NCBI RefSeq assembly: GCF_009659535.1 | Contig: NZ_VJZZ01000001.1 | Span: forward strand, 186,001 to 250,000 | Source of the DNA: Aggregicoccus sp. 17bor-14 | Lineage (GTDB): Bacteria > Myxococcota > Myxococcia > Myxococcales > Myxococcaceae | Length of the DNA: 64,000 bases | Direction of reading: 5' to 3' | Shown here: piece after piece, positions 35,504 through 43,787 of the stretch | How positions within the stretch are numbered: position 1 is the first letter of the stretch | Layout: every line of letters begins with the position of its first letter | Position numbers and translations under genes: made by a program | Notes under the pieces: model-generated | What the model was told of the DNA's origin: nothing | Databases searched by the model: none | What the model saw: only the letters and a program-made list of their open reading frames with translations

Positions 35504-37081
35504 GTGCGAATCAAGCAAAAGCCCGAGGACTTCAGCGTCAAGGAGTCCTACCGTTTCGACGAGGTGGCCGGCGGCCGCTTCCGCGTCTACCTCATGGACA
35601 AGCAGAAGCTGTCCACCTTCGATGCGGCGGACCGCATCCGCGAGCGCTTCGGGCTCAAGCCGGGCGTCATCAGCTACTGCGGCCTCAAGGACAAGCAGGG
35701 GCGCACCGAGCAGCTCATCGCCGTGGACGGCGCGGACGTGGACATCCAGGAGCCGGATCTGCGCCTGAAGTACCTGGGCCGCACCGACGCCGCCCTCAGC
35801 GCGCGCAACATCACGTCCAACCGCTTCTCCGTCACCGTGCGCGACCTGTCCCCCGAGGACCTGGGCCCGCTCAACGTGGCGGCCGCCGAGGTCAACCGCC
35901 TGGGCGTGGTGAACTACTTCGACAGCCAGCGCTTCGGCTCGCTCAAGCACGGCCAGGGCTTCATCGCCAAGGATCTCATCCGCGGCGACTACGAGACGGC
36001 GCTCAAGAACTACCTCGCCAAGCCCAGTGAGCTGGACCGCAGCGAGGACGCGAAGGTGAAGCAGTTCTGGCGCGACAACTGGGGCAAGTGGACGGCGCGC
36101 GTGCCCTTCGAGGGCAGCGGCAAGTACTTCCGCGTCCTCAAGTCGCTGCGCGACAAGCCCAACGACTACCTCAAGGCCTTCCTGCAGATCGACTCGGCGT
36201 ACCGGGCGATGCTGCTCTTCACCTACCAGAGCTTCCTCTGGAACGAGGGCGTGCGCCGGCTGCTGCAGCTCACCCTGCCGCGCGAGAAGCTCTTCCCCCT
36301 GCGCTACCAGGCGGGCACCCTGCTCTTCCACCGCGACGCGGACGCGGACACGCTGCGCATGCTGCGCGACGCGACCTTCCCCCTGCTCTCGCCCACCTCG
36401 GACCTGAGCAAGCTCAGCCCGCAGATGCGCGAGGCGGTGGAGTGGAGCCTGGGCAAGGAGAAGCTCAAGCTGCAGGACCTGGTGGTGAAGGACGCGCCCA
36501 AGCTCCTGTACTTCAAGCACGAGGAGCGCCCCATCCTCTCCTTCCCGCACAAGCTGGTGCTGGGCCGCCCCCAGGCGGACGAGGTGAACCGCGGGCAGAC
36601 GAAGGTCAACGTGGCCTTCACCCTGCCCCCCGGCGCCTACGCCACGCTGGTCGTGAAGCGGCTCTTCCACTTCGGCTACCGCGACGACACCCCGGAGGAG
36701 ATCCGCAACACCTCGCGCGGCATCGTGAAGCGCGAGGACTTCCTCCCGCCCGAGGAGGCCGCCGCCTTCGCCGCGGCCCGTGCCGCCGCCGAGGGCGGAC
36801 GCAGCGCCCCTGCACGGGGGAGCTCCGCGCGCCTCTCTCCCACCCGCGGGGCGGCGCCCTCCGTGCGCTCGGGCGCACCTTCCCGCACCTCCGCCGCCCC
36901 CCGCGCCGCAGCCAGCGCCCAGACCGCGGCGCTCGCGGCCCGGGCCCCCGCAGCGCCTGCCGAGACGCCGGCCCGCGAGGAGCCCAAGGGCTTCCGGGAC
37001 GTGATGCGGACGAAGAAGGCGGCGAAGCGCCAGGCCCAGCAGGAGACGGCCAAGCGTCTGGAATCACGCCGGAAAAAGTAG
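35504..37081 (+). CDS. truD: tRNA pseudouridine(13) synthase TruD with long C-terminal tail
   Basis: A 525-residue TruD, which isomerises U13 of tRNA to pseudouridine. The catalytic motif GLKDKQGRTEQ gives Asp63; the N-terminus KQKPEDFSVKE and the TruD-specific NYFDSQRFGSLKHGQGF are clear. The insertion domain is present (about 155-330). E. coli TruD has 349 residues; here about 100 extra residues after 420 form an Ala/Pro/Ser/Arg-rich, probably disordered tail ending in a basic helix (KGFRDVMRTKKAAKRQAQQ). GTG start at 35504. The tail could bind RNA; that is inference. Confidence 0.95.
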   Translation: MRIKQKPEDFSVKESYRFDEVAGGRFRVYLMDKQKLSTFDAADRIRERFGLKPGVISYCGLKDKQGRTEQLIAVDGADVDIQEPDLRLKYLGRTDAALSARNITSNRFSVTVRDLSPEDLGPLNVAAAEVNRLGVVNYFDSQRFGSLKHGQGFIAKDLIRGDYETALKNYLAKPSELDRSEDAKVKQFWRDNWGKWTARVPFEGSGKYFRVLKSLRDKPNDYLKAFLQIDSAYRAMLLFTYQSFLWNEGVRRLLQLTLPREKLFPLRYQAGTLLFHRDADADTLRMLRDATFPLLSPTSDLSKLSPQMREAVEWSLGKEKLKLQDLVVKDAPKLLYFKHEERPILSFPHKLVLGRPQADEVNRGQTKVNVAFTLPPGAYATLVVKRLFHFGYRDDTPEEIRNTSRGIVKREDFLPPEEAAAFAAARAAAEGGRSAPARGSSARLSPTRGAAPSVRSGAPSRTSAAPRAAASAQTAALAARAPAAPAETPAREEPKGFRDVMRTKKAAKRQAQQETAKRLESRRKK

Positions 37082-37193
37082 GCGCGCTGTCGTGAAGCAA
37101 TGGAGGGGACAGTGACGCGTATCCAGAGGCGTGAACGCTCTAACCCTCAACGCGGCGATTGGAGATGGGCCCTTCCCGATGCTGGGGATGCTC

Positions 37194-37760
37194 ATGTCTG
37201 AGGCTGCCCCCTCGCTCCCCTGGCAGGCAGACGTCCGGGCAGCGCGCCGGGGCGACTCGTCGGCCTTCGAGTCCCTCGTCCGCAGCGTGCAGCGCCCGGT
37301 CTACGGCCTGGCGCTGCGGCTGCTGAGCAACGAGGCCGAGGCGGCGGAGGTGGCGCAGGAGGCCTTCCTGCGGGCCTACCAGAACCTGCACCGCTACGAC
37401 GATGCGCGGCCCTTCGATCTCTGGGTCATGGCCATCGTCCGCAACCTCTGCCTCGACCTGCTGCGCCGCCGCACCAAGGTGCGCACCGAGGAGCTGGAGC
37501 CCATGAAGGAGGTGCTCGGCAGCGGCGAGCCCTCGCTCGAGCAGGGCGCCATCGACCGCGAGGAGCGCCGCTCGCTCGAGAGCGCCATGGCGACGCTGTC
37601 CGCGGACGACCGCGAGGTGCTCGCCCTCTACTACGTGCAGAAGCGCACCACGAAGGAGATCGCGCAGGTGCTGGGCGTTGCCCCCGGCACCATCATGGCG
37701 CGGCTCTTCCGGGCCCGCGAGAAGCTGCGCAAGAAGATGACTCCGGAGGAGCTGTCATGA
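37194..37760 (+). CDS. ECF RNA polymerase sigma factor
   Basis: A sigma70-family ECF factor of about 188 residues. Region 2 runs from RAARRGDSSAFESLVRSVQ through EVAQEAFLRAYQNLHRYD to FDLWVMAIVRNLCLDLLRRR; region 4 has LSADDREVLALYYVQKRTTKEIAQVLGVAPGTIMARLFRAREKL. The frame opens at GTG 37131; ATG at 37194 is preferred because GGGGA lies 6 bases upstream and the first codons of the longer version lack the G/C third positions typical here. The stop overlaps the anti-sigma ATG by four bases. Probably released by the anti-sigma under an envelope or metal signal. Confidence 0.93.
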   Translation: MSEAAPSLPWQADVRAARRGDSSAFESLVRSVQRPVYGLALRLLSNEAEAAEVAQEAFLRAYQNLHRYDDARPFDLWVMAIVRNLCLDLLRRRTKVRTEELEPMKEVLGSGEPSLEQGAIDREERRSLESAMATLSADDREVLALYYVQKRTTKEIAQVLGVAPGTIMARLFRAREKLRKKMTPEELS

Positions 37761-38266
37761 CCCACGACTTCGATCAGTGCCCGGAGCTCGAGCAGCTGTT
37801 CACCGAGCTGGAGCAGGGAGAAGGTCCCGCCCTGCAGCACGCCTACGGCTGCGAGGCCTGCCGCATGGTGCTCGAGGAGCACCGCCAGCTGGAGAAGGAC
37901 CTGTACCGGCTCGCAGACCCGCTCCCCCCGCCCTCGCTCGTGATGAACGTGATGGCCCGGGTGGCGCAGGAGCCGGCCCCCGTCCACCGCGAGCTGTGGA
38001 CGGCGCTGCCCATCCTGCTGGTCACGCTCGTCGCCGGGCTCGGCCTCATCCTGAGCAACGACGCGCTGCTGTCCCGGGTGAGCGTGAGCGTCGCCGCCGT
38101 CTTCACGAAGGCCGGCACCTTCCTCGGGGCGCTCAACACCGGCATGGATGCCCTCTGGGCCACCGCCGCCGTCCCGGTCGCCATCGGCGCCTTCCTCGTC
38201 CTCGTCCTTCCCCTGCTCGGGCTGAAGCGCCTCGCGGGCCCCCTTCCCACCACTTCCGAAGCGTGA
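37757..38266 (+). CDS. Zinc-containing anti-sigma factor (ZAS type), membrane-anchored
   Basis: A 169-residue protein. The cytoplasmic N-terminus carries H-x3-C-x2-C (His28, Cys32, Cys35 in QHAYGCEACR), the mark of ZAS anti-sigma domains that clasp their ECF partner. A central helix (about 85-103, LPILLVTLVAGLGLILS) and a second one (about 136-157, VPVAIGAFLVLVLPLLGL) span the membrane. It is translationally coupled to the sigma gene and followed 8 bases later by the STN-domain gene, so the three form one operon. Confidence 0.88.
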   Translation: MTHDFDQCPELEQLFTELEQGEGPALQHAYGCEACRMVLEEHRQLEKDLYRLADPLPPPSLVMNVMARVAQEPAPVHRELWTALPILLVTLVAGLGLILSNDALLSRVSVSVAAVFTKAGTFLGALNTGMDALWATAAVPVAIGAFLVLVLPLLGLKRLAGPLPTTSEA

Positions 38267-38274
38267 GTGCTGCC

Positions 38275-39720
38275 ATGAACATCCGAGCTCGCGTCCTCTC
38301 TGCTGCTCTCGTCCTCTCCTCCACCGGTGCGCTCGCCCAGAGCGCCCCGCCCCCGGCCGCCCCTGCGGCGGCCGCGGCCTCCAGCCCCAAGATCGAGGTG
38401 AGCTTCCGGGGCTCGCTGCGCGATGCCCTCAAGAAGATCGCCGAGACGGGCGGCCTCAACCTGGTCGTCACCGGGGACCTGGACCGCCCGGCCGAGGTCC
38501 ACCTCAAGAACGTGAGCGCCGAGCAGGCGCTGCGCACGGTGGCCCGCGCCTACAACCTCAAGATGGACGCGGACGAGGGCATCTACACGCTGCGTCCCAT
38601 GACGGACGCGGAGATCGCCGCCCGCCCTGCCGCCCCCGTGCCCCCGGCCGCGCCGGCGGCCCCCGAGGCGCCCAAGGCTCCGCAGCCGCCCGAGGCCACT
38701 GCGGAGGCGGGCAACGTGGGTGACGAGGCGGTCAGCCCCGAGGAGGTGCGCGAGCGGGTGCGCGAGCAGGCGAAGCGCGTGCGCCGCCACGGCCGCGACG
38801 ACAACGACGTGGTGGCGCGCGGTCAGTCGCTCACCGTGAACAAGGACCAGGCGGTCAACAGCGCCGTCGTCTACAACGGCACGCTCACCGTGGACGGCAC
38901 CGTGGAGGACGACGCGGTCGTCTTCGGCGGGAACATGGAGGTCACCGGGCACATCGAGGGCGATGCCACGGCCTTCGGCGGCAACATCATCCTCAAGCCG
39001 GGCGCCACGGTGGACGGCGACGTGGCCTCCTTCGGTGGCACGGTGACGCGCAGCGAGGGTGCCAACGTCGGCGGCAGCAGCGAGTCCTTCGGCGGCAACC
39101 GCATCGGCAAGGAGGTGGCGCTCGGCATCAAGGAGGCGCTGGGTGACCACAAGGTCGAGCGGCACGACGACGCGGACTCCGACGAGCACGAGGAGCACGA
39201 CTCGGACCGCCACCCGATGGGCAGCTTCGCCGGCTTCCTGCTCTCCTTCGCGGTGATGTTCGGGCTCGGCCTGCTCCTGATGCTCTTCGCCCCGGCGCGG
39301 ATGAAGGAGATCGAGGCGGAGATCAAGCGCGACCCGGTGAAGAACGGCCTCGTCGGCCTGCTCGGGGTCATCGCCCTCATCCCGCTGACGGTGGTGCTGT
39401 GCATCACGCTCATCGGCATCCCGGTCGCCTTCGCGCTCTGGGTGCTCGCCTTCCTCGGGCTGCTCATGGGGGTCACCGCCTTCGCCAACGAGATCGGCCT
39501 GCGCATCCCGGTGCTGCGCGGCCGCAAGACCCAGGCTGCGGTGCTCGCCCTGGGGCTGCTGCCGATGATGCTGCTCTTCAAGATTCCGGTGCTCGGCGCC
39601 ATCGCCTTCGCCCTGGTCGCCTTCATCTCGGCCGGCGCGGTCATCCGCACCCGGCTCGGCCACCGCGGAGGAGGCCGCGGGATTCCGGAGCCCATCATCC
39701 CCTCGCCCAGCGCGCTGTAG
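38275..39720 (+). CDS. STN-domain protein with bactofilin-like repeats and membrane helices (ECF operon)
   Basis: A 481-residue envelope protein with unusual architecture. A signal peptide (1-22, ending ALAQ) is followed by an STN/secretin-type short domain (about 38-107, with GSLRDALKKIAETGGLNLVV). A proline-rich linker and a charged helix (EEVRERVREQAKRVRRH) lead to a beta region (184-276) with four FGG(N/T) turns spaced 17-19 residues apart, like the polymer-forming bactofilin helix. Then come a His/Asp/Glu-rich stretch (291-313, four His) and about five membrane helices (317-457). STN domains elsewhere carry signals to anti-sigma systems, and this gene follows a sigma/anti-sigma pair, so a sensor or target role is likely. 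No full-length homologue was recognised. Confidence 0.85.
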   Translation: MNIRARVLSAALVLSSTGALAQSAPPPAAPAAAAASSPKIEVSFRGSLRDALKKIAETGGLNLVVTGDLDRPAEVHLKNVSAEQALRTVARAYNLKMDADEGIYTLRPMTDAEIAARPAAPVPPAAPAAPEAPKAPQPPEATAEAGNVGDEAVSPEEVRERVREQAKRVRRHGRDDNDVVARGQSLTVNKDQAVNSAVVYNGTLTVDGTVEDDAVVFGGNMEVTGHIEGDATAFGGNIILKPGATVDGDVASFGGTVTRSEGANVGGSSESFGGNRIGKEVALGIKEALGDHKVERHDDADSDEHEEHDSDRHPMGSFAGFLLSFAVMFGLGLLLMLFAPARMKEIEAEIKRDPVKNGLVGLLGVIALIPLTVVLCITLIGIPVAFALWVLAFLGLLMGVTAFANEIGLRIPVLRGRKTQAAVLALGLLPMMLLFKIPVLGAIAFALVAFISAGAVIRTRLGHRGGGRGIPEPIIPSPSAL

Positions 39721-39745
39721 CGCAGGAGAACGCGGGCAGTTTCGT

Positions 39746-39776
39746 GAGGGCCGGCTCCCGCGTGGGGCCGGCCCTC
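39746..39776 (+). terminator. Perfect 10-bp hairpin ending the ECF operon
   Basis: GAGGGCCGGC (39746-39755) pairs exactly with GCCGGCCCTC (39767-39776) around an 11-base loop that can pair further (CCC/GGG). GCTGCGTTTGGGG follows, giving only a short T-run. It lies 26 bases after the stop of the STN gene. Confidence 0.65.
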
Positions 39777-39893
39777 GCTGCGTTTGGGGGTGCCCGGCGG
39801 GTTGCTTCGGAAGCGGGGAGGCGTGGAGGTTGCGCGCACTGCGCGCGCAGGCTTTGACCGCTCGGGAGCGCTGCGGGACGTTCGCGGTCACCC

Positions 39894-41225
39894 ATGCGCC
39901 GCCTCTCCGATGCCACCGTGCAGGGCCGGGCCATCACCCTCGAGCTCGAGGGCGAGGCGGTGCCCGCCGTGGAGGGAGAACCCCTGGCGTGCGCGCTCGC
40001 CGCCGCCGGCCGAGGCGCCTTCACCTGTGGGCCCGGTGCTGGAGCTCGCCGCGGCGCCTTCTGCTTCAGCGCGACGTGCGCGCAGTGCCTCCTGCGGGTG
40101 GATGGCGTGCCGAACGTCTTCGCCTGCCGCACCCCCGCGCGGTTGGGGATGCGCCTGGAGTGGCAGCTGCAGTGCGCGCCGACGCGCGAGGCGCTGCTCG
40201 GTGCCTTTGACTGGCTCATGCCGCAGGGGCTGCTCGCCGGTGCGCCGCTCACCGACGCGGCGCTGGCCAGCGTGGTGACGGAGCTCGCGAGCCTCGGGTT
40301 GCGGCCCGACCGCGAGCCTCCGCCGCTGCTGCCCGCGCGCGAACTGCGCACGCGCGTGGCGGTGGCCGGAGGTGGTGCAGCGGGGCTCGCCGCCGCGGCC
40401 GTGCTGGGAGCGCACGGCGTCCCCTTCCTCCTCTTCGAGCGCGAGCCGCACGTGGGGGGCCGGCTTCGCCACGGCCCGCCCGAGCCGGGGGCCCCCCGCA
40501 TCATCGACCCGGGAGAGCTGCCCACCTCTGCCCTGCGGCGCAGCTCCGCGGTGCTCGCGCTGCAGCAGGATGCGGCGGGGCGCTACCTGCTGGTGCTCGG
40601 GCTCGAGCCCATGGGGGTGCGCGTGACGAAGGTGTACGCGGAGCGCTTCCTGCTTGCGGTGGGAGGTCCGCCGGCGCGGCTCGACTTCCCCGGGAGCACG
40701 CTGCCCGGGGTGTACGCGGCGCGTGCGCTGAGCCGGCTCGTGCGCCTGCACGGACTGGTGCCCGAGACCGCGGCCTTCGTCGGCTGGGGGCCGGAGCTCT
40801 ACGGCGCGGCGCGGCTGTGCGCCGAGCACGGCACCGAGGTTCGCGCGGTGGTGGACCTCCGCGGGCCGCCTCCACCGGATGCTCCTTTCAGGTCCCGCAT
40901 CGGACGCGAGCCGGAGGCGCTCGGCGCCGAGGCGGTCGAAGCCTTCGCGTTCACGGCCGAGGGCGCGGGTCGGCAGAGGTTCCCGTGCGGCACCGTCGGG
41001 GTCGCGGTGCCGCCCCTGCCCGCGCTCGAGCTCGCGGTCCAGGGAGGGGCGCGCGTGCGCTCCGAAGGCGAAGGGCGCCCACGCGCCATCGAAGCGGACG
41101 ACGAGGGACGAACTGCCGCCGCGGACGTGCGCGTGGCCGGAGACATGGTGGGTTGCGTGAGCACCCTCGAAGCAGCGCACGGCGGCGAACGTGCAGCCGA
41201 GGGTATTCTCCGGGACCTGCGCTGA
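39894..41225 (+). CDS. 2Fe-2S / FAD-dependent oxidoreductase (HcnAB / sarcosine-oxidase-alpha-like)
   Basis: A 443-residue fusion. The N-terminal part is a Fer2_4-type 2Fe-2S domain with cysteines at about 58, 63, 66 and 83 (GAFCFSATCAQCLLRVDGVPNVFACRTP spacing), as in HcnA and the alpha subunit of heterotetrameric sarcosine oxidase. After a linker, a dinucleotide-binding fold begins VAVAGGGAAGLAAAAVL (FAD) and a second region has TAAFVGWGPELYGAARLC. The C-terminus with VAGDMVGCVSTLEAAHGGERAA is the FAD end motif. HcnABC and amine dehydrogenases need partner subunits; none is adjacent, so the substrate is unknown. The start ATG at 39894 has no strong ribosome site. Confidence 0.83.
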   Translation: MRRLSDATVQGRAITLELEGEAVPAVEGEPLACALAAAGRGAFTCGPGAGARRGAFCFSATCAQCLLRVDGVPNVFACRTPARLGMRLEWQLQCAPTREALLGAFDWLMPQGLLAGAPLTDAALASVVTELASLGLRPDREPPPLLPARELRTRVAVAGGGAAGLAAAAVLGAHGVPFLLFEREPHVGGRLRHGPPEPGAPRIIDPGELPTSALRRSSAVLALQQDAAGRYLLVLGLEPMGVRVTKVYAERFLLAVGGPPARLDFPGSTLPGVYAARALSRLVRLHGLVPETAAFVGWGPELYGAARLCAEHGTEVRAVVDLRGPPPPDAPFRSRIGREPEALGAEAVEAFAFTAEGAGRQRFPCGTVGVAVPPLPALELAVQGGARVRSEGEGRPRAIEADDEGRTAAADVRVAGDMVGCVSTLEAAHGGERAAEGILRDLR

Positions 41226-41282
41226 GGCAGCGGCCCGCCGCCAAGGTGCCTTCCCCCATCCAACCTGCGCAGCAGGACGCAA

Positions 41283-41307
41283 GACGGAGGGGCTCATCCC
41301 CTCCGTC
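41283..41307. terminator. Perfect 10-bp hairpin between convergent genes
   Basis: GACGGAGGGG (41283-41292) pairs exactly with CCCCTCCGTC (41298-41307) around the loop CTCAT. It lies between the ends of the oxidoreductase gene (41225) and treZ (41325 on the other strand), a likely bidirectional terminator. Confidence 0.7.
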
Positions 41308-41324
41308 ACACCTCCCCGGGGAGC

Positions 41325-43190
41325 TCAGCCTCGCAGGAGCACGGCCGCGGGGCCTTCGAGCTGAAGGCGGCCGTCGCGCAGGGGTGAGGCCTCGGTGGTG
41401 CCTCCGAAGCGCGGCTCCTCCGTGTGCAGGACGAGCCGTGCGCCTGGGGGCGCCGCCCAGTCGAGCGGCCCGCGCACGTTCACGACGAGCGTGAGGCGCG
41501 CGTCTCCCGCGTGCCGCTCGAGCAGGAAGGCCGTGGGGCCGAGCGCCTTCGCGTCGAAGCTGTCGCGCGTGCGGCGCTGCAGCGCGGGCTCCTCGGCGCG
41601 CAGGCTCAAGAGCTCCCGGTAGAGCGCGAGCACGCCCGCGTGCGGGGGCTCCTTCGCTTCGTCCCAGCGCAGCACCGAGCGGCGGAAGGTCTCCAGCGAC
41701 TGCGGGTCCGGCACCTCGGTCCCGACGAAGTTCTTGAACCCCGCGAACTCCTTGCGCCGCCCCTCGGTGACGAGCCGCCCCAGCTCCTCGTTGTGGTCCG
41801 TGAAGTAGAGGAAGGGCGTGCTCGCGTTCCACTCCTGCCCCATGAAGAGCAGGGGCGTGTAGGGGCTGAGCAGGAGCACGCCGCTCATCGCGCGGTAGGC
41901 CGCGGGCGACACGTGCTCGCCGAGGCGCGCCCCGTCCGCGCGGTTGCCCACCTGGTCGTGGTTCTGGATGCAGTGCACGAAGTGGTAGGGCTCGAGCCCC
42001 GAGGCCGGCGTGCCGCGCGCATGGCCCAGGTTCTTCGACTGCTGCCCCTCGTAGAACCAGCCCTTGCGCAGGGTGGCCGCGAGGTCCTCGGTGCTGCCCG
42101 TGTAGTCCTGGTAGTAGCCCTCGCTGTCGCCCGCGAAGAGCCGGCGCATCTGGTGGTGGAAGTCATCCGCCCAGACTCCGTCCAGCCCCAGGCCGCCGCG
42201 CTCGCGCGGGGTGACGAGCCGCTGCTCGTTGCGCTCGTCCTCCGCGATGATCACCACCTCGCGCCCCTCCCCTGCCCGGCGCGCGCGCTCGACGATCTCC
42301 TCCAGCAGGTGGGGCTTGCCGTCGTCGATGATCGCGTGCGCGGCGTCGAGCCGCAGCCCATCCGCATGGAAGTCGCGGATCCACATCTCCACGTTGCGCA
42401 GCACGAGCTCGCGCACCGGCGCGCTCTGCTCGCCGTCGTAGTTCACCGCGTCGCCCCACGGCGTGTGGTGGCGCCCGGTGAAGTAGTGCGGCGAGTAGCA
42501 GCTGAGGTAGTTCCCGTCCGGACCGAAGTGGTTGTAGACGGCGTCGATCAGCACCGCGAGCCCCGCCGCGTGCGCTGCATCCACGAGCCTCCGCAGGCCC
42601 TCCGGCCCCCCGTACGCCGCGAGCGGCGCGAAGAGCTCCACCCCGTCGTAGCCCCAGTTGTGCTTCCCCGGGAAGCTCGCGAGCGGCATCAGCTCGAGCG
42701 TGTTCACGCCCAGCGAGCGCAGGGCCGCGAGCCGCGGGATGAGCGCCTGGAAGGTGCCCTCGGGCGTCGCGGTGCCCACGTGCACCTCGTAGATGACGAG
42801 CGCGTCCGCCGGCAGCCCCTTCCAGCCCGCATCCGTCCACGCGAAGTCCGCCGTCACCACCTGGGAGGGGCCGTGCACCCCCATCGGCTGCGAGCGCGAC
42901 CACGGGTCCGGAAAGGGCCCCAGCCCGTCCACCTCCAGCTTGTACAGCTGCCCGGGCTGTCCGCCGGCGAGCTCCGCGTAGAAGTAGCCGGCCGCCCCGG
43001 CTCCGGCGTCTTTGGTGCCTTCGGGCCGCATGGGCAGCTTCAGCACTGCCTTGCCGTCCGCCCCGTGCAGCACCACCTCGACCTTCTGGTGCCCGGGCGC
43101 CCACACGCGCCAGCACAGCCGCCCCGGCTCGCTCCACCCGCCCAGCGCGGGCACCGCCGCGCGCGCCCTCTCTGCCGTCGCCTTCTGCAC
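41325..43190 (-). CDS. treZ: Malto-oligosyltrehalose trehalohydrolase TreZ
   Basis: A 621-residue GH13 enzyme that releases trehalose from maltooligosyl-trehalose made by TreY. An N-terminal beta-sandwich (about 20-110, RVWAPGHQKVEVVL) precedes the barrel with IYEVHVGTATPEGTF, DAVYNHFGPDGNYLS, nucleophile Asp in GLRLDAAHAI, acid/base Glu in VIIAEDERNEQ and HCIQNHDQVGNRADG. The C-terminal beta domain ends near 621. The GTG at 43190 has AGGAGG 5 bases upstream. TreY is not in the window, so glycogen-to-trehalose conversion would need a partner elsewhere. Confidence 0.95.
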   Translation of the reverse strand: MQKATAERARAAVPALGGWSEPGRLCWRVWAPGHQKVEVVLHGADGKAVLKLPMRPEGTKDAGAGAAGYFYAELAGGQPGQLYKLEVDGLGPFPDPWSRSQPMGVHGPSQVVTADFAWTDAGWKGLPADALVIYEVHVGTATPEGTFQALIPRLAALRSLGVNTLELMPLASFPGKHNWGYDGVELFAPLAAYGGPEGLRRLVDAAHAAGLAVLIDAVYNHFGPDGNYLSCYSPHYFTGRHHTPWGDAVNYDGEQSAPVRELVLRNVEMWIRDFHADGLRLDAAHAIIDDGKPHLLEEIVERARRAGEGREVVIIAEDERNEQRLVTPRERGGLGLDGVWADDFHHQMRRLFAGDSEGYYQDYTGSTEDLAATLRKGWFYEGQQSKNLGHARGTPASGLEPYHFVHCIQNHDQVGNRADGARLGEHVSPAAYRAMSGVLLLSPYTPLLFMGQEWNASTPFLYFTDHNEELGRLVTEGRRKEFAGFKNFVGTEVPDPQSLETFRRSVLRWDEAKEPPHAGVLALYRELLSLRAEEPALQRRTRDSFDAKALGPTAFLLERHAGDARLTLVVNVRGPLDWAAPPGARLVLHTEEPRFGGTTEASPLRDGRLQLEGPAAVLLRG

Positions 43191-43324
43191 CCGACCTCCT
43201 GACCGAATTTCGTCGAAGCTTTTCAGGGAGTTAAGCCTTCCCGGGGCTGCGTGCCCGGCCGCCCACGCCCAGGAGCCGTCCGGCCGAGCGCTCGCCTGCT
43301 CCGCTCACCGTCGGGGACCGGGCA

Positions 43325-43783
43325 GTGGACCGAGGGCCCGAGGGGCACGCCCGTTCAGTGTCAGAGGGGGTGCTTATAAAGATTCCCGTGAGCCACTCCT
43401 CGCACACGACCCGGGTCCTCGAGCAGCGCAACCTCCTCGGTGGGGCTGATCTGGTGACGCAGATCACCCGCGGCAAGCGCACCGAGCAGCGCACCCTCCA
43501 CGTGGATGGGCGCTGGAAGGTGGGCTTCGCGGCGGCGCTCGCCCTGGTGGTGGGCCACGGGCGCCAGGAGGCCAACGAGGCGGTCCCCTCGATGACCCGC
43601 TGCCCGCGCTGCGGCCTCATGGGCCGCACGGACGAGGACTTCGGCACCCGCGTCATCCGCGGCCAGCGCCGCCCGCAGTCCTGGTGCCGCAGCTGCCGCT
43701 CCGCGCACGTGACGAGCGGCAGCAGCACCTCGAGCACCCGCCCCATGCAGTTCGAGTGGGGCTTCGCGTCCGCGTCCCGCTAG
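43325..43783 (+). CDS. Hypothetical zinc-ribbon protein
   Basis: Up to 152 residues. After a basic start (RVLEQRNLLGGADLVTQITRGKRTEQRTLHVDGRWKVGF) comes a zinc ribbon, CPRCGLMGRTDEDFG...WCRSCR, and a Ser/Thr-rich tail. No family was recognised; nucleic-acid binding is plausible from the ribbon and charge. The start is uncertain: GTG at 43325 follows GGGGA, while GTG at 43370 and 43388 are in frame. The 3' end is 4 bases from the convergent hydrolase gene. Confidence 0.6.
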   Translation: MDRGPEGHARSVSEGVLIKIPVSHSSHTTRVLEQRNLLGGADLVTQITRGKRTEQRTLHVDGRWKVGFAAALALVVGHGRQEANEAVPSMTRCPRCGLMGRTDEDFGTRVIRGQRRPQSWCRSCRSAHVTSGSSTSSTRPMQFEWGFASASR

Positions 43784-43787
43784 CCCG

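Noticed and set aside
43341-43360. Sigma54-like promoter, GGCACG-N4-TTCA
   Set aside because: The -24 GG is present but the -12 GC is not (TTCA instead of TTGC), so the match is too weak.
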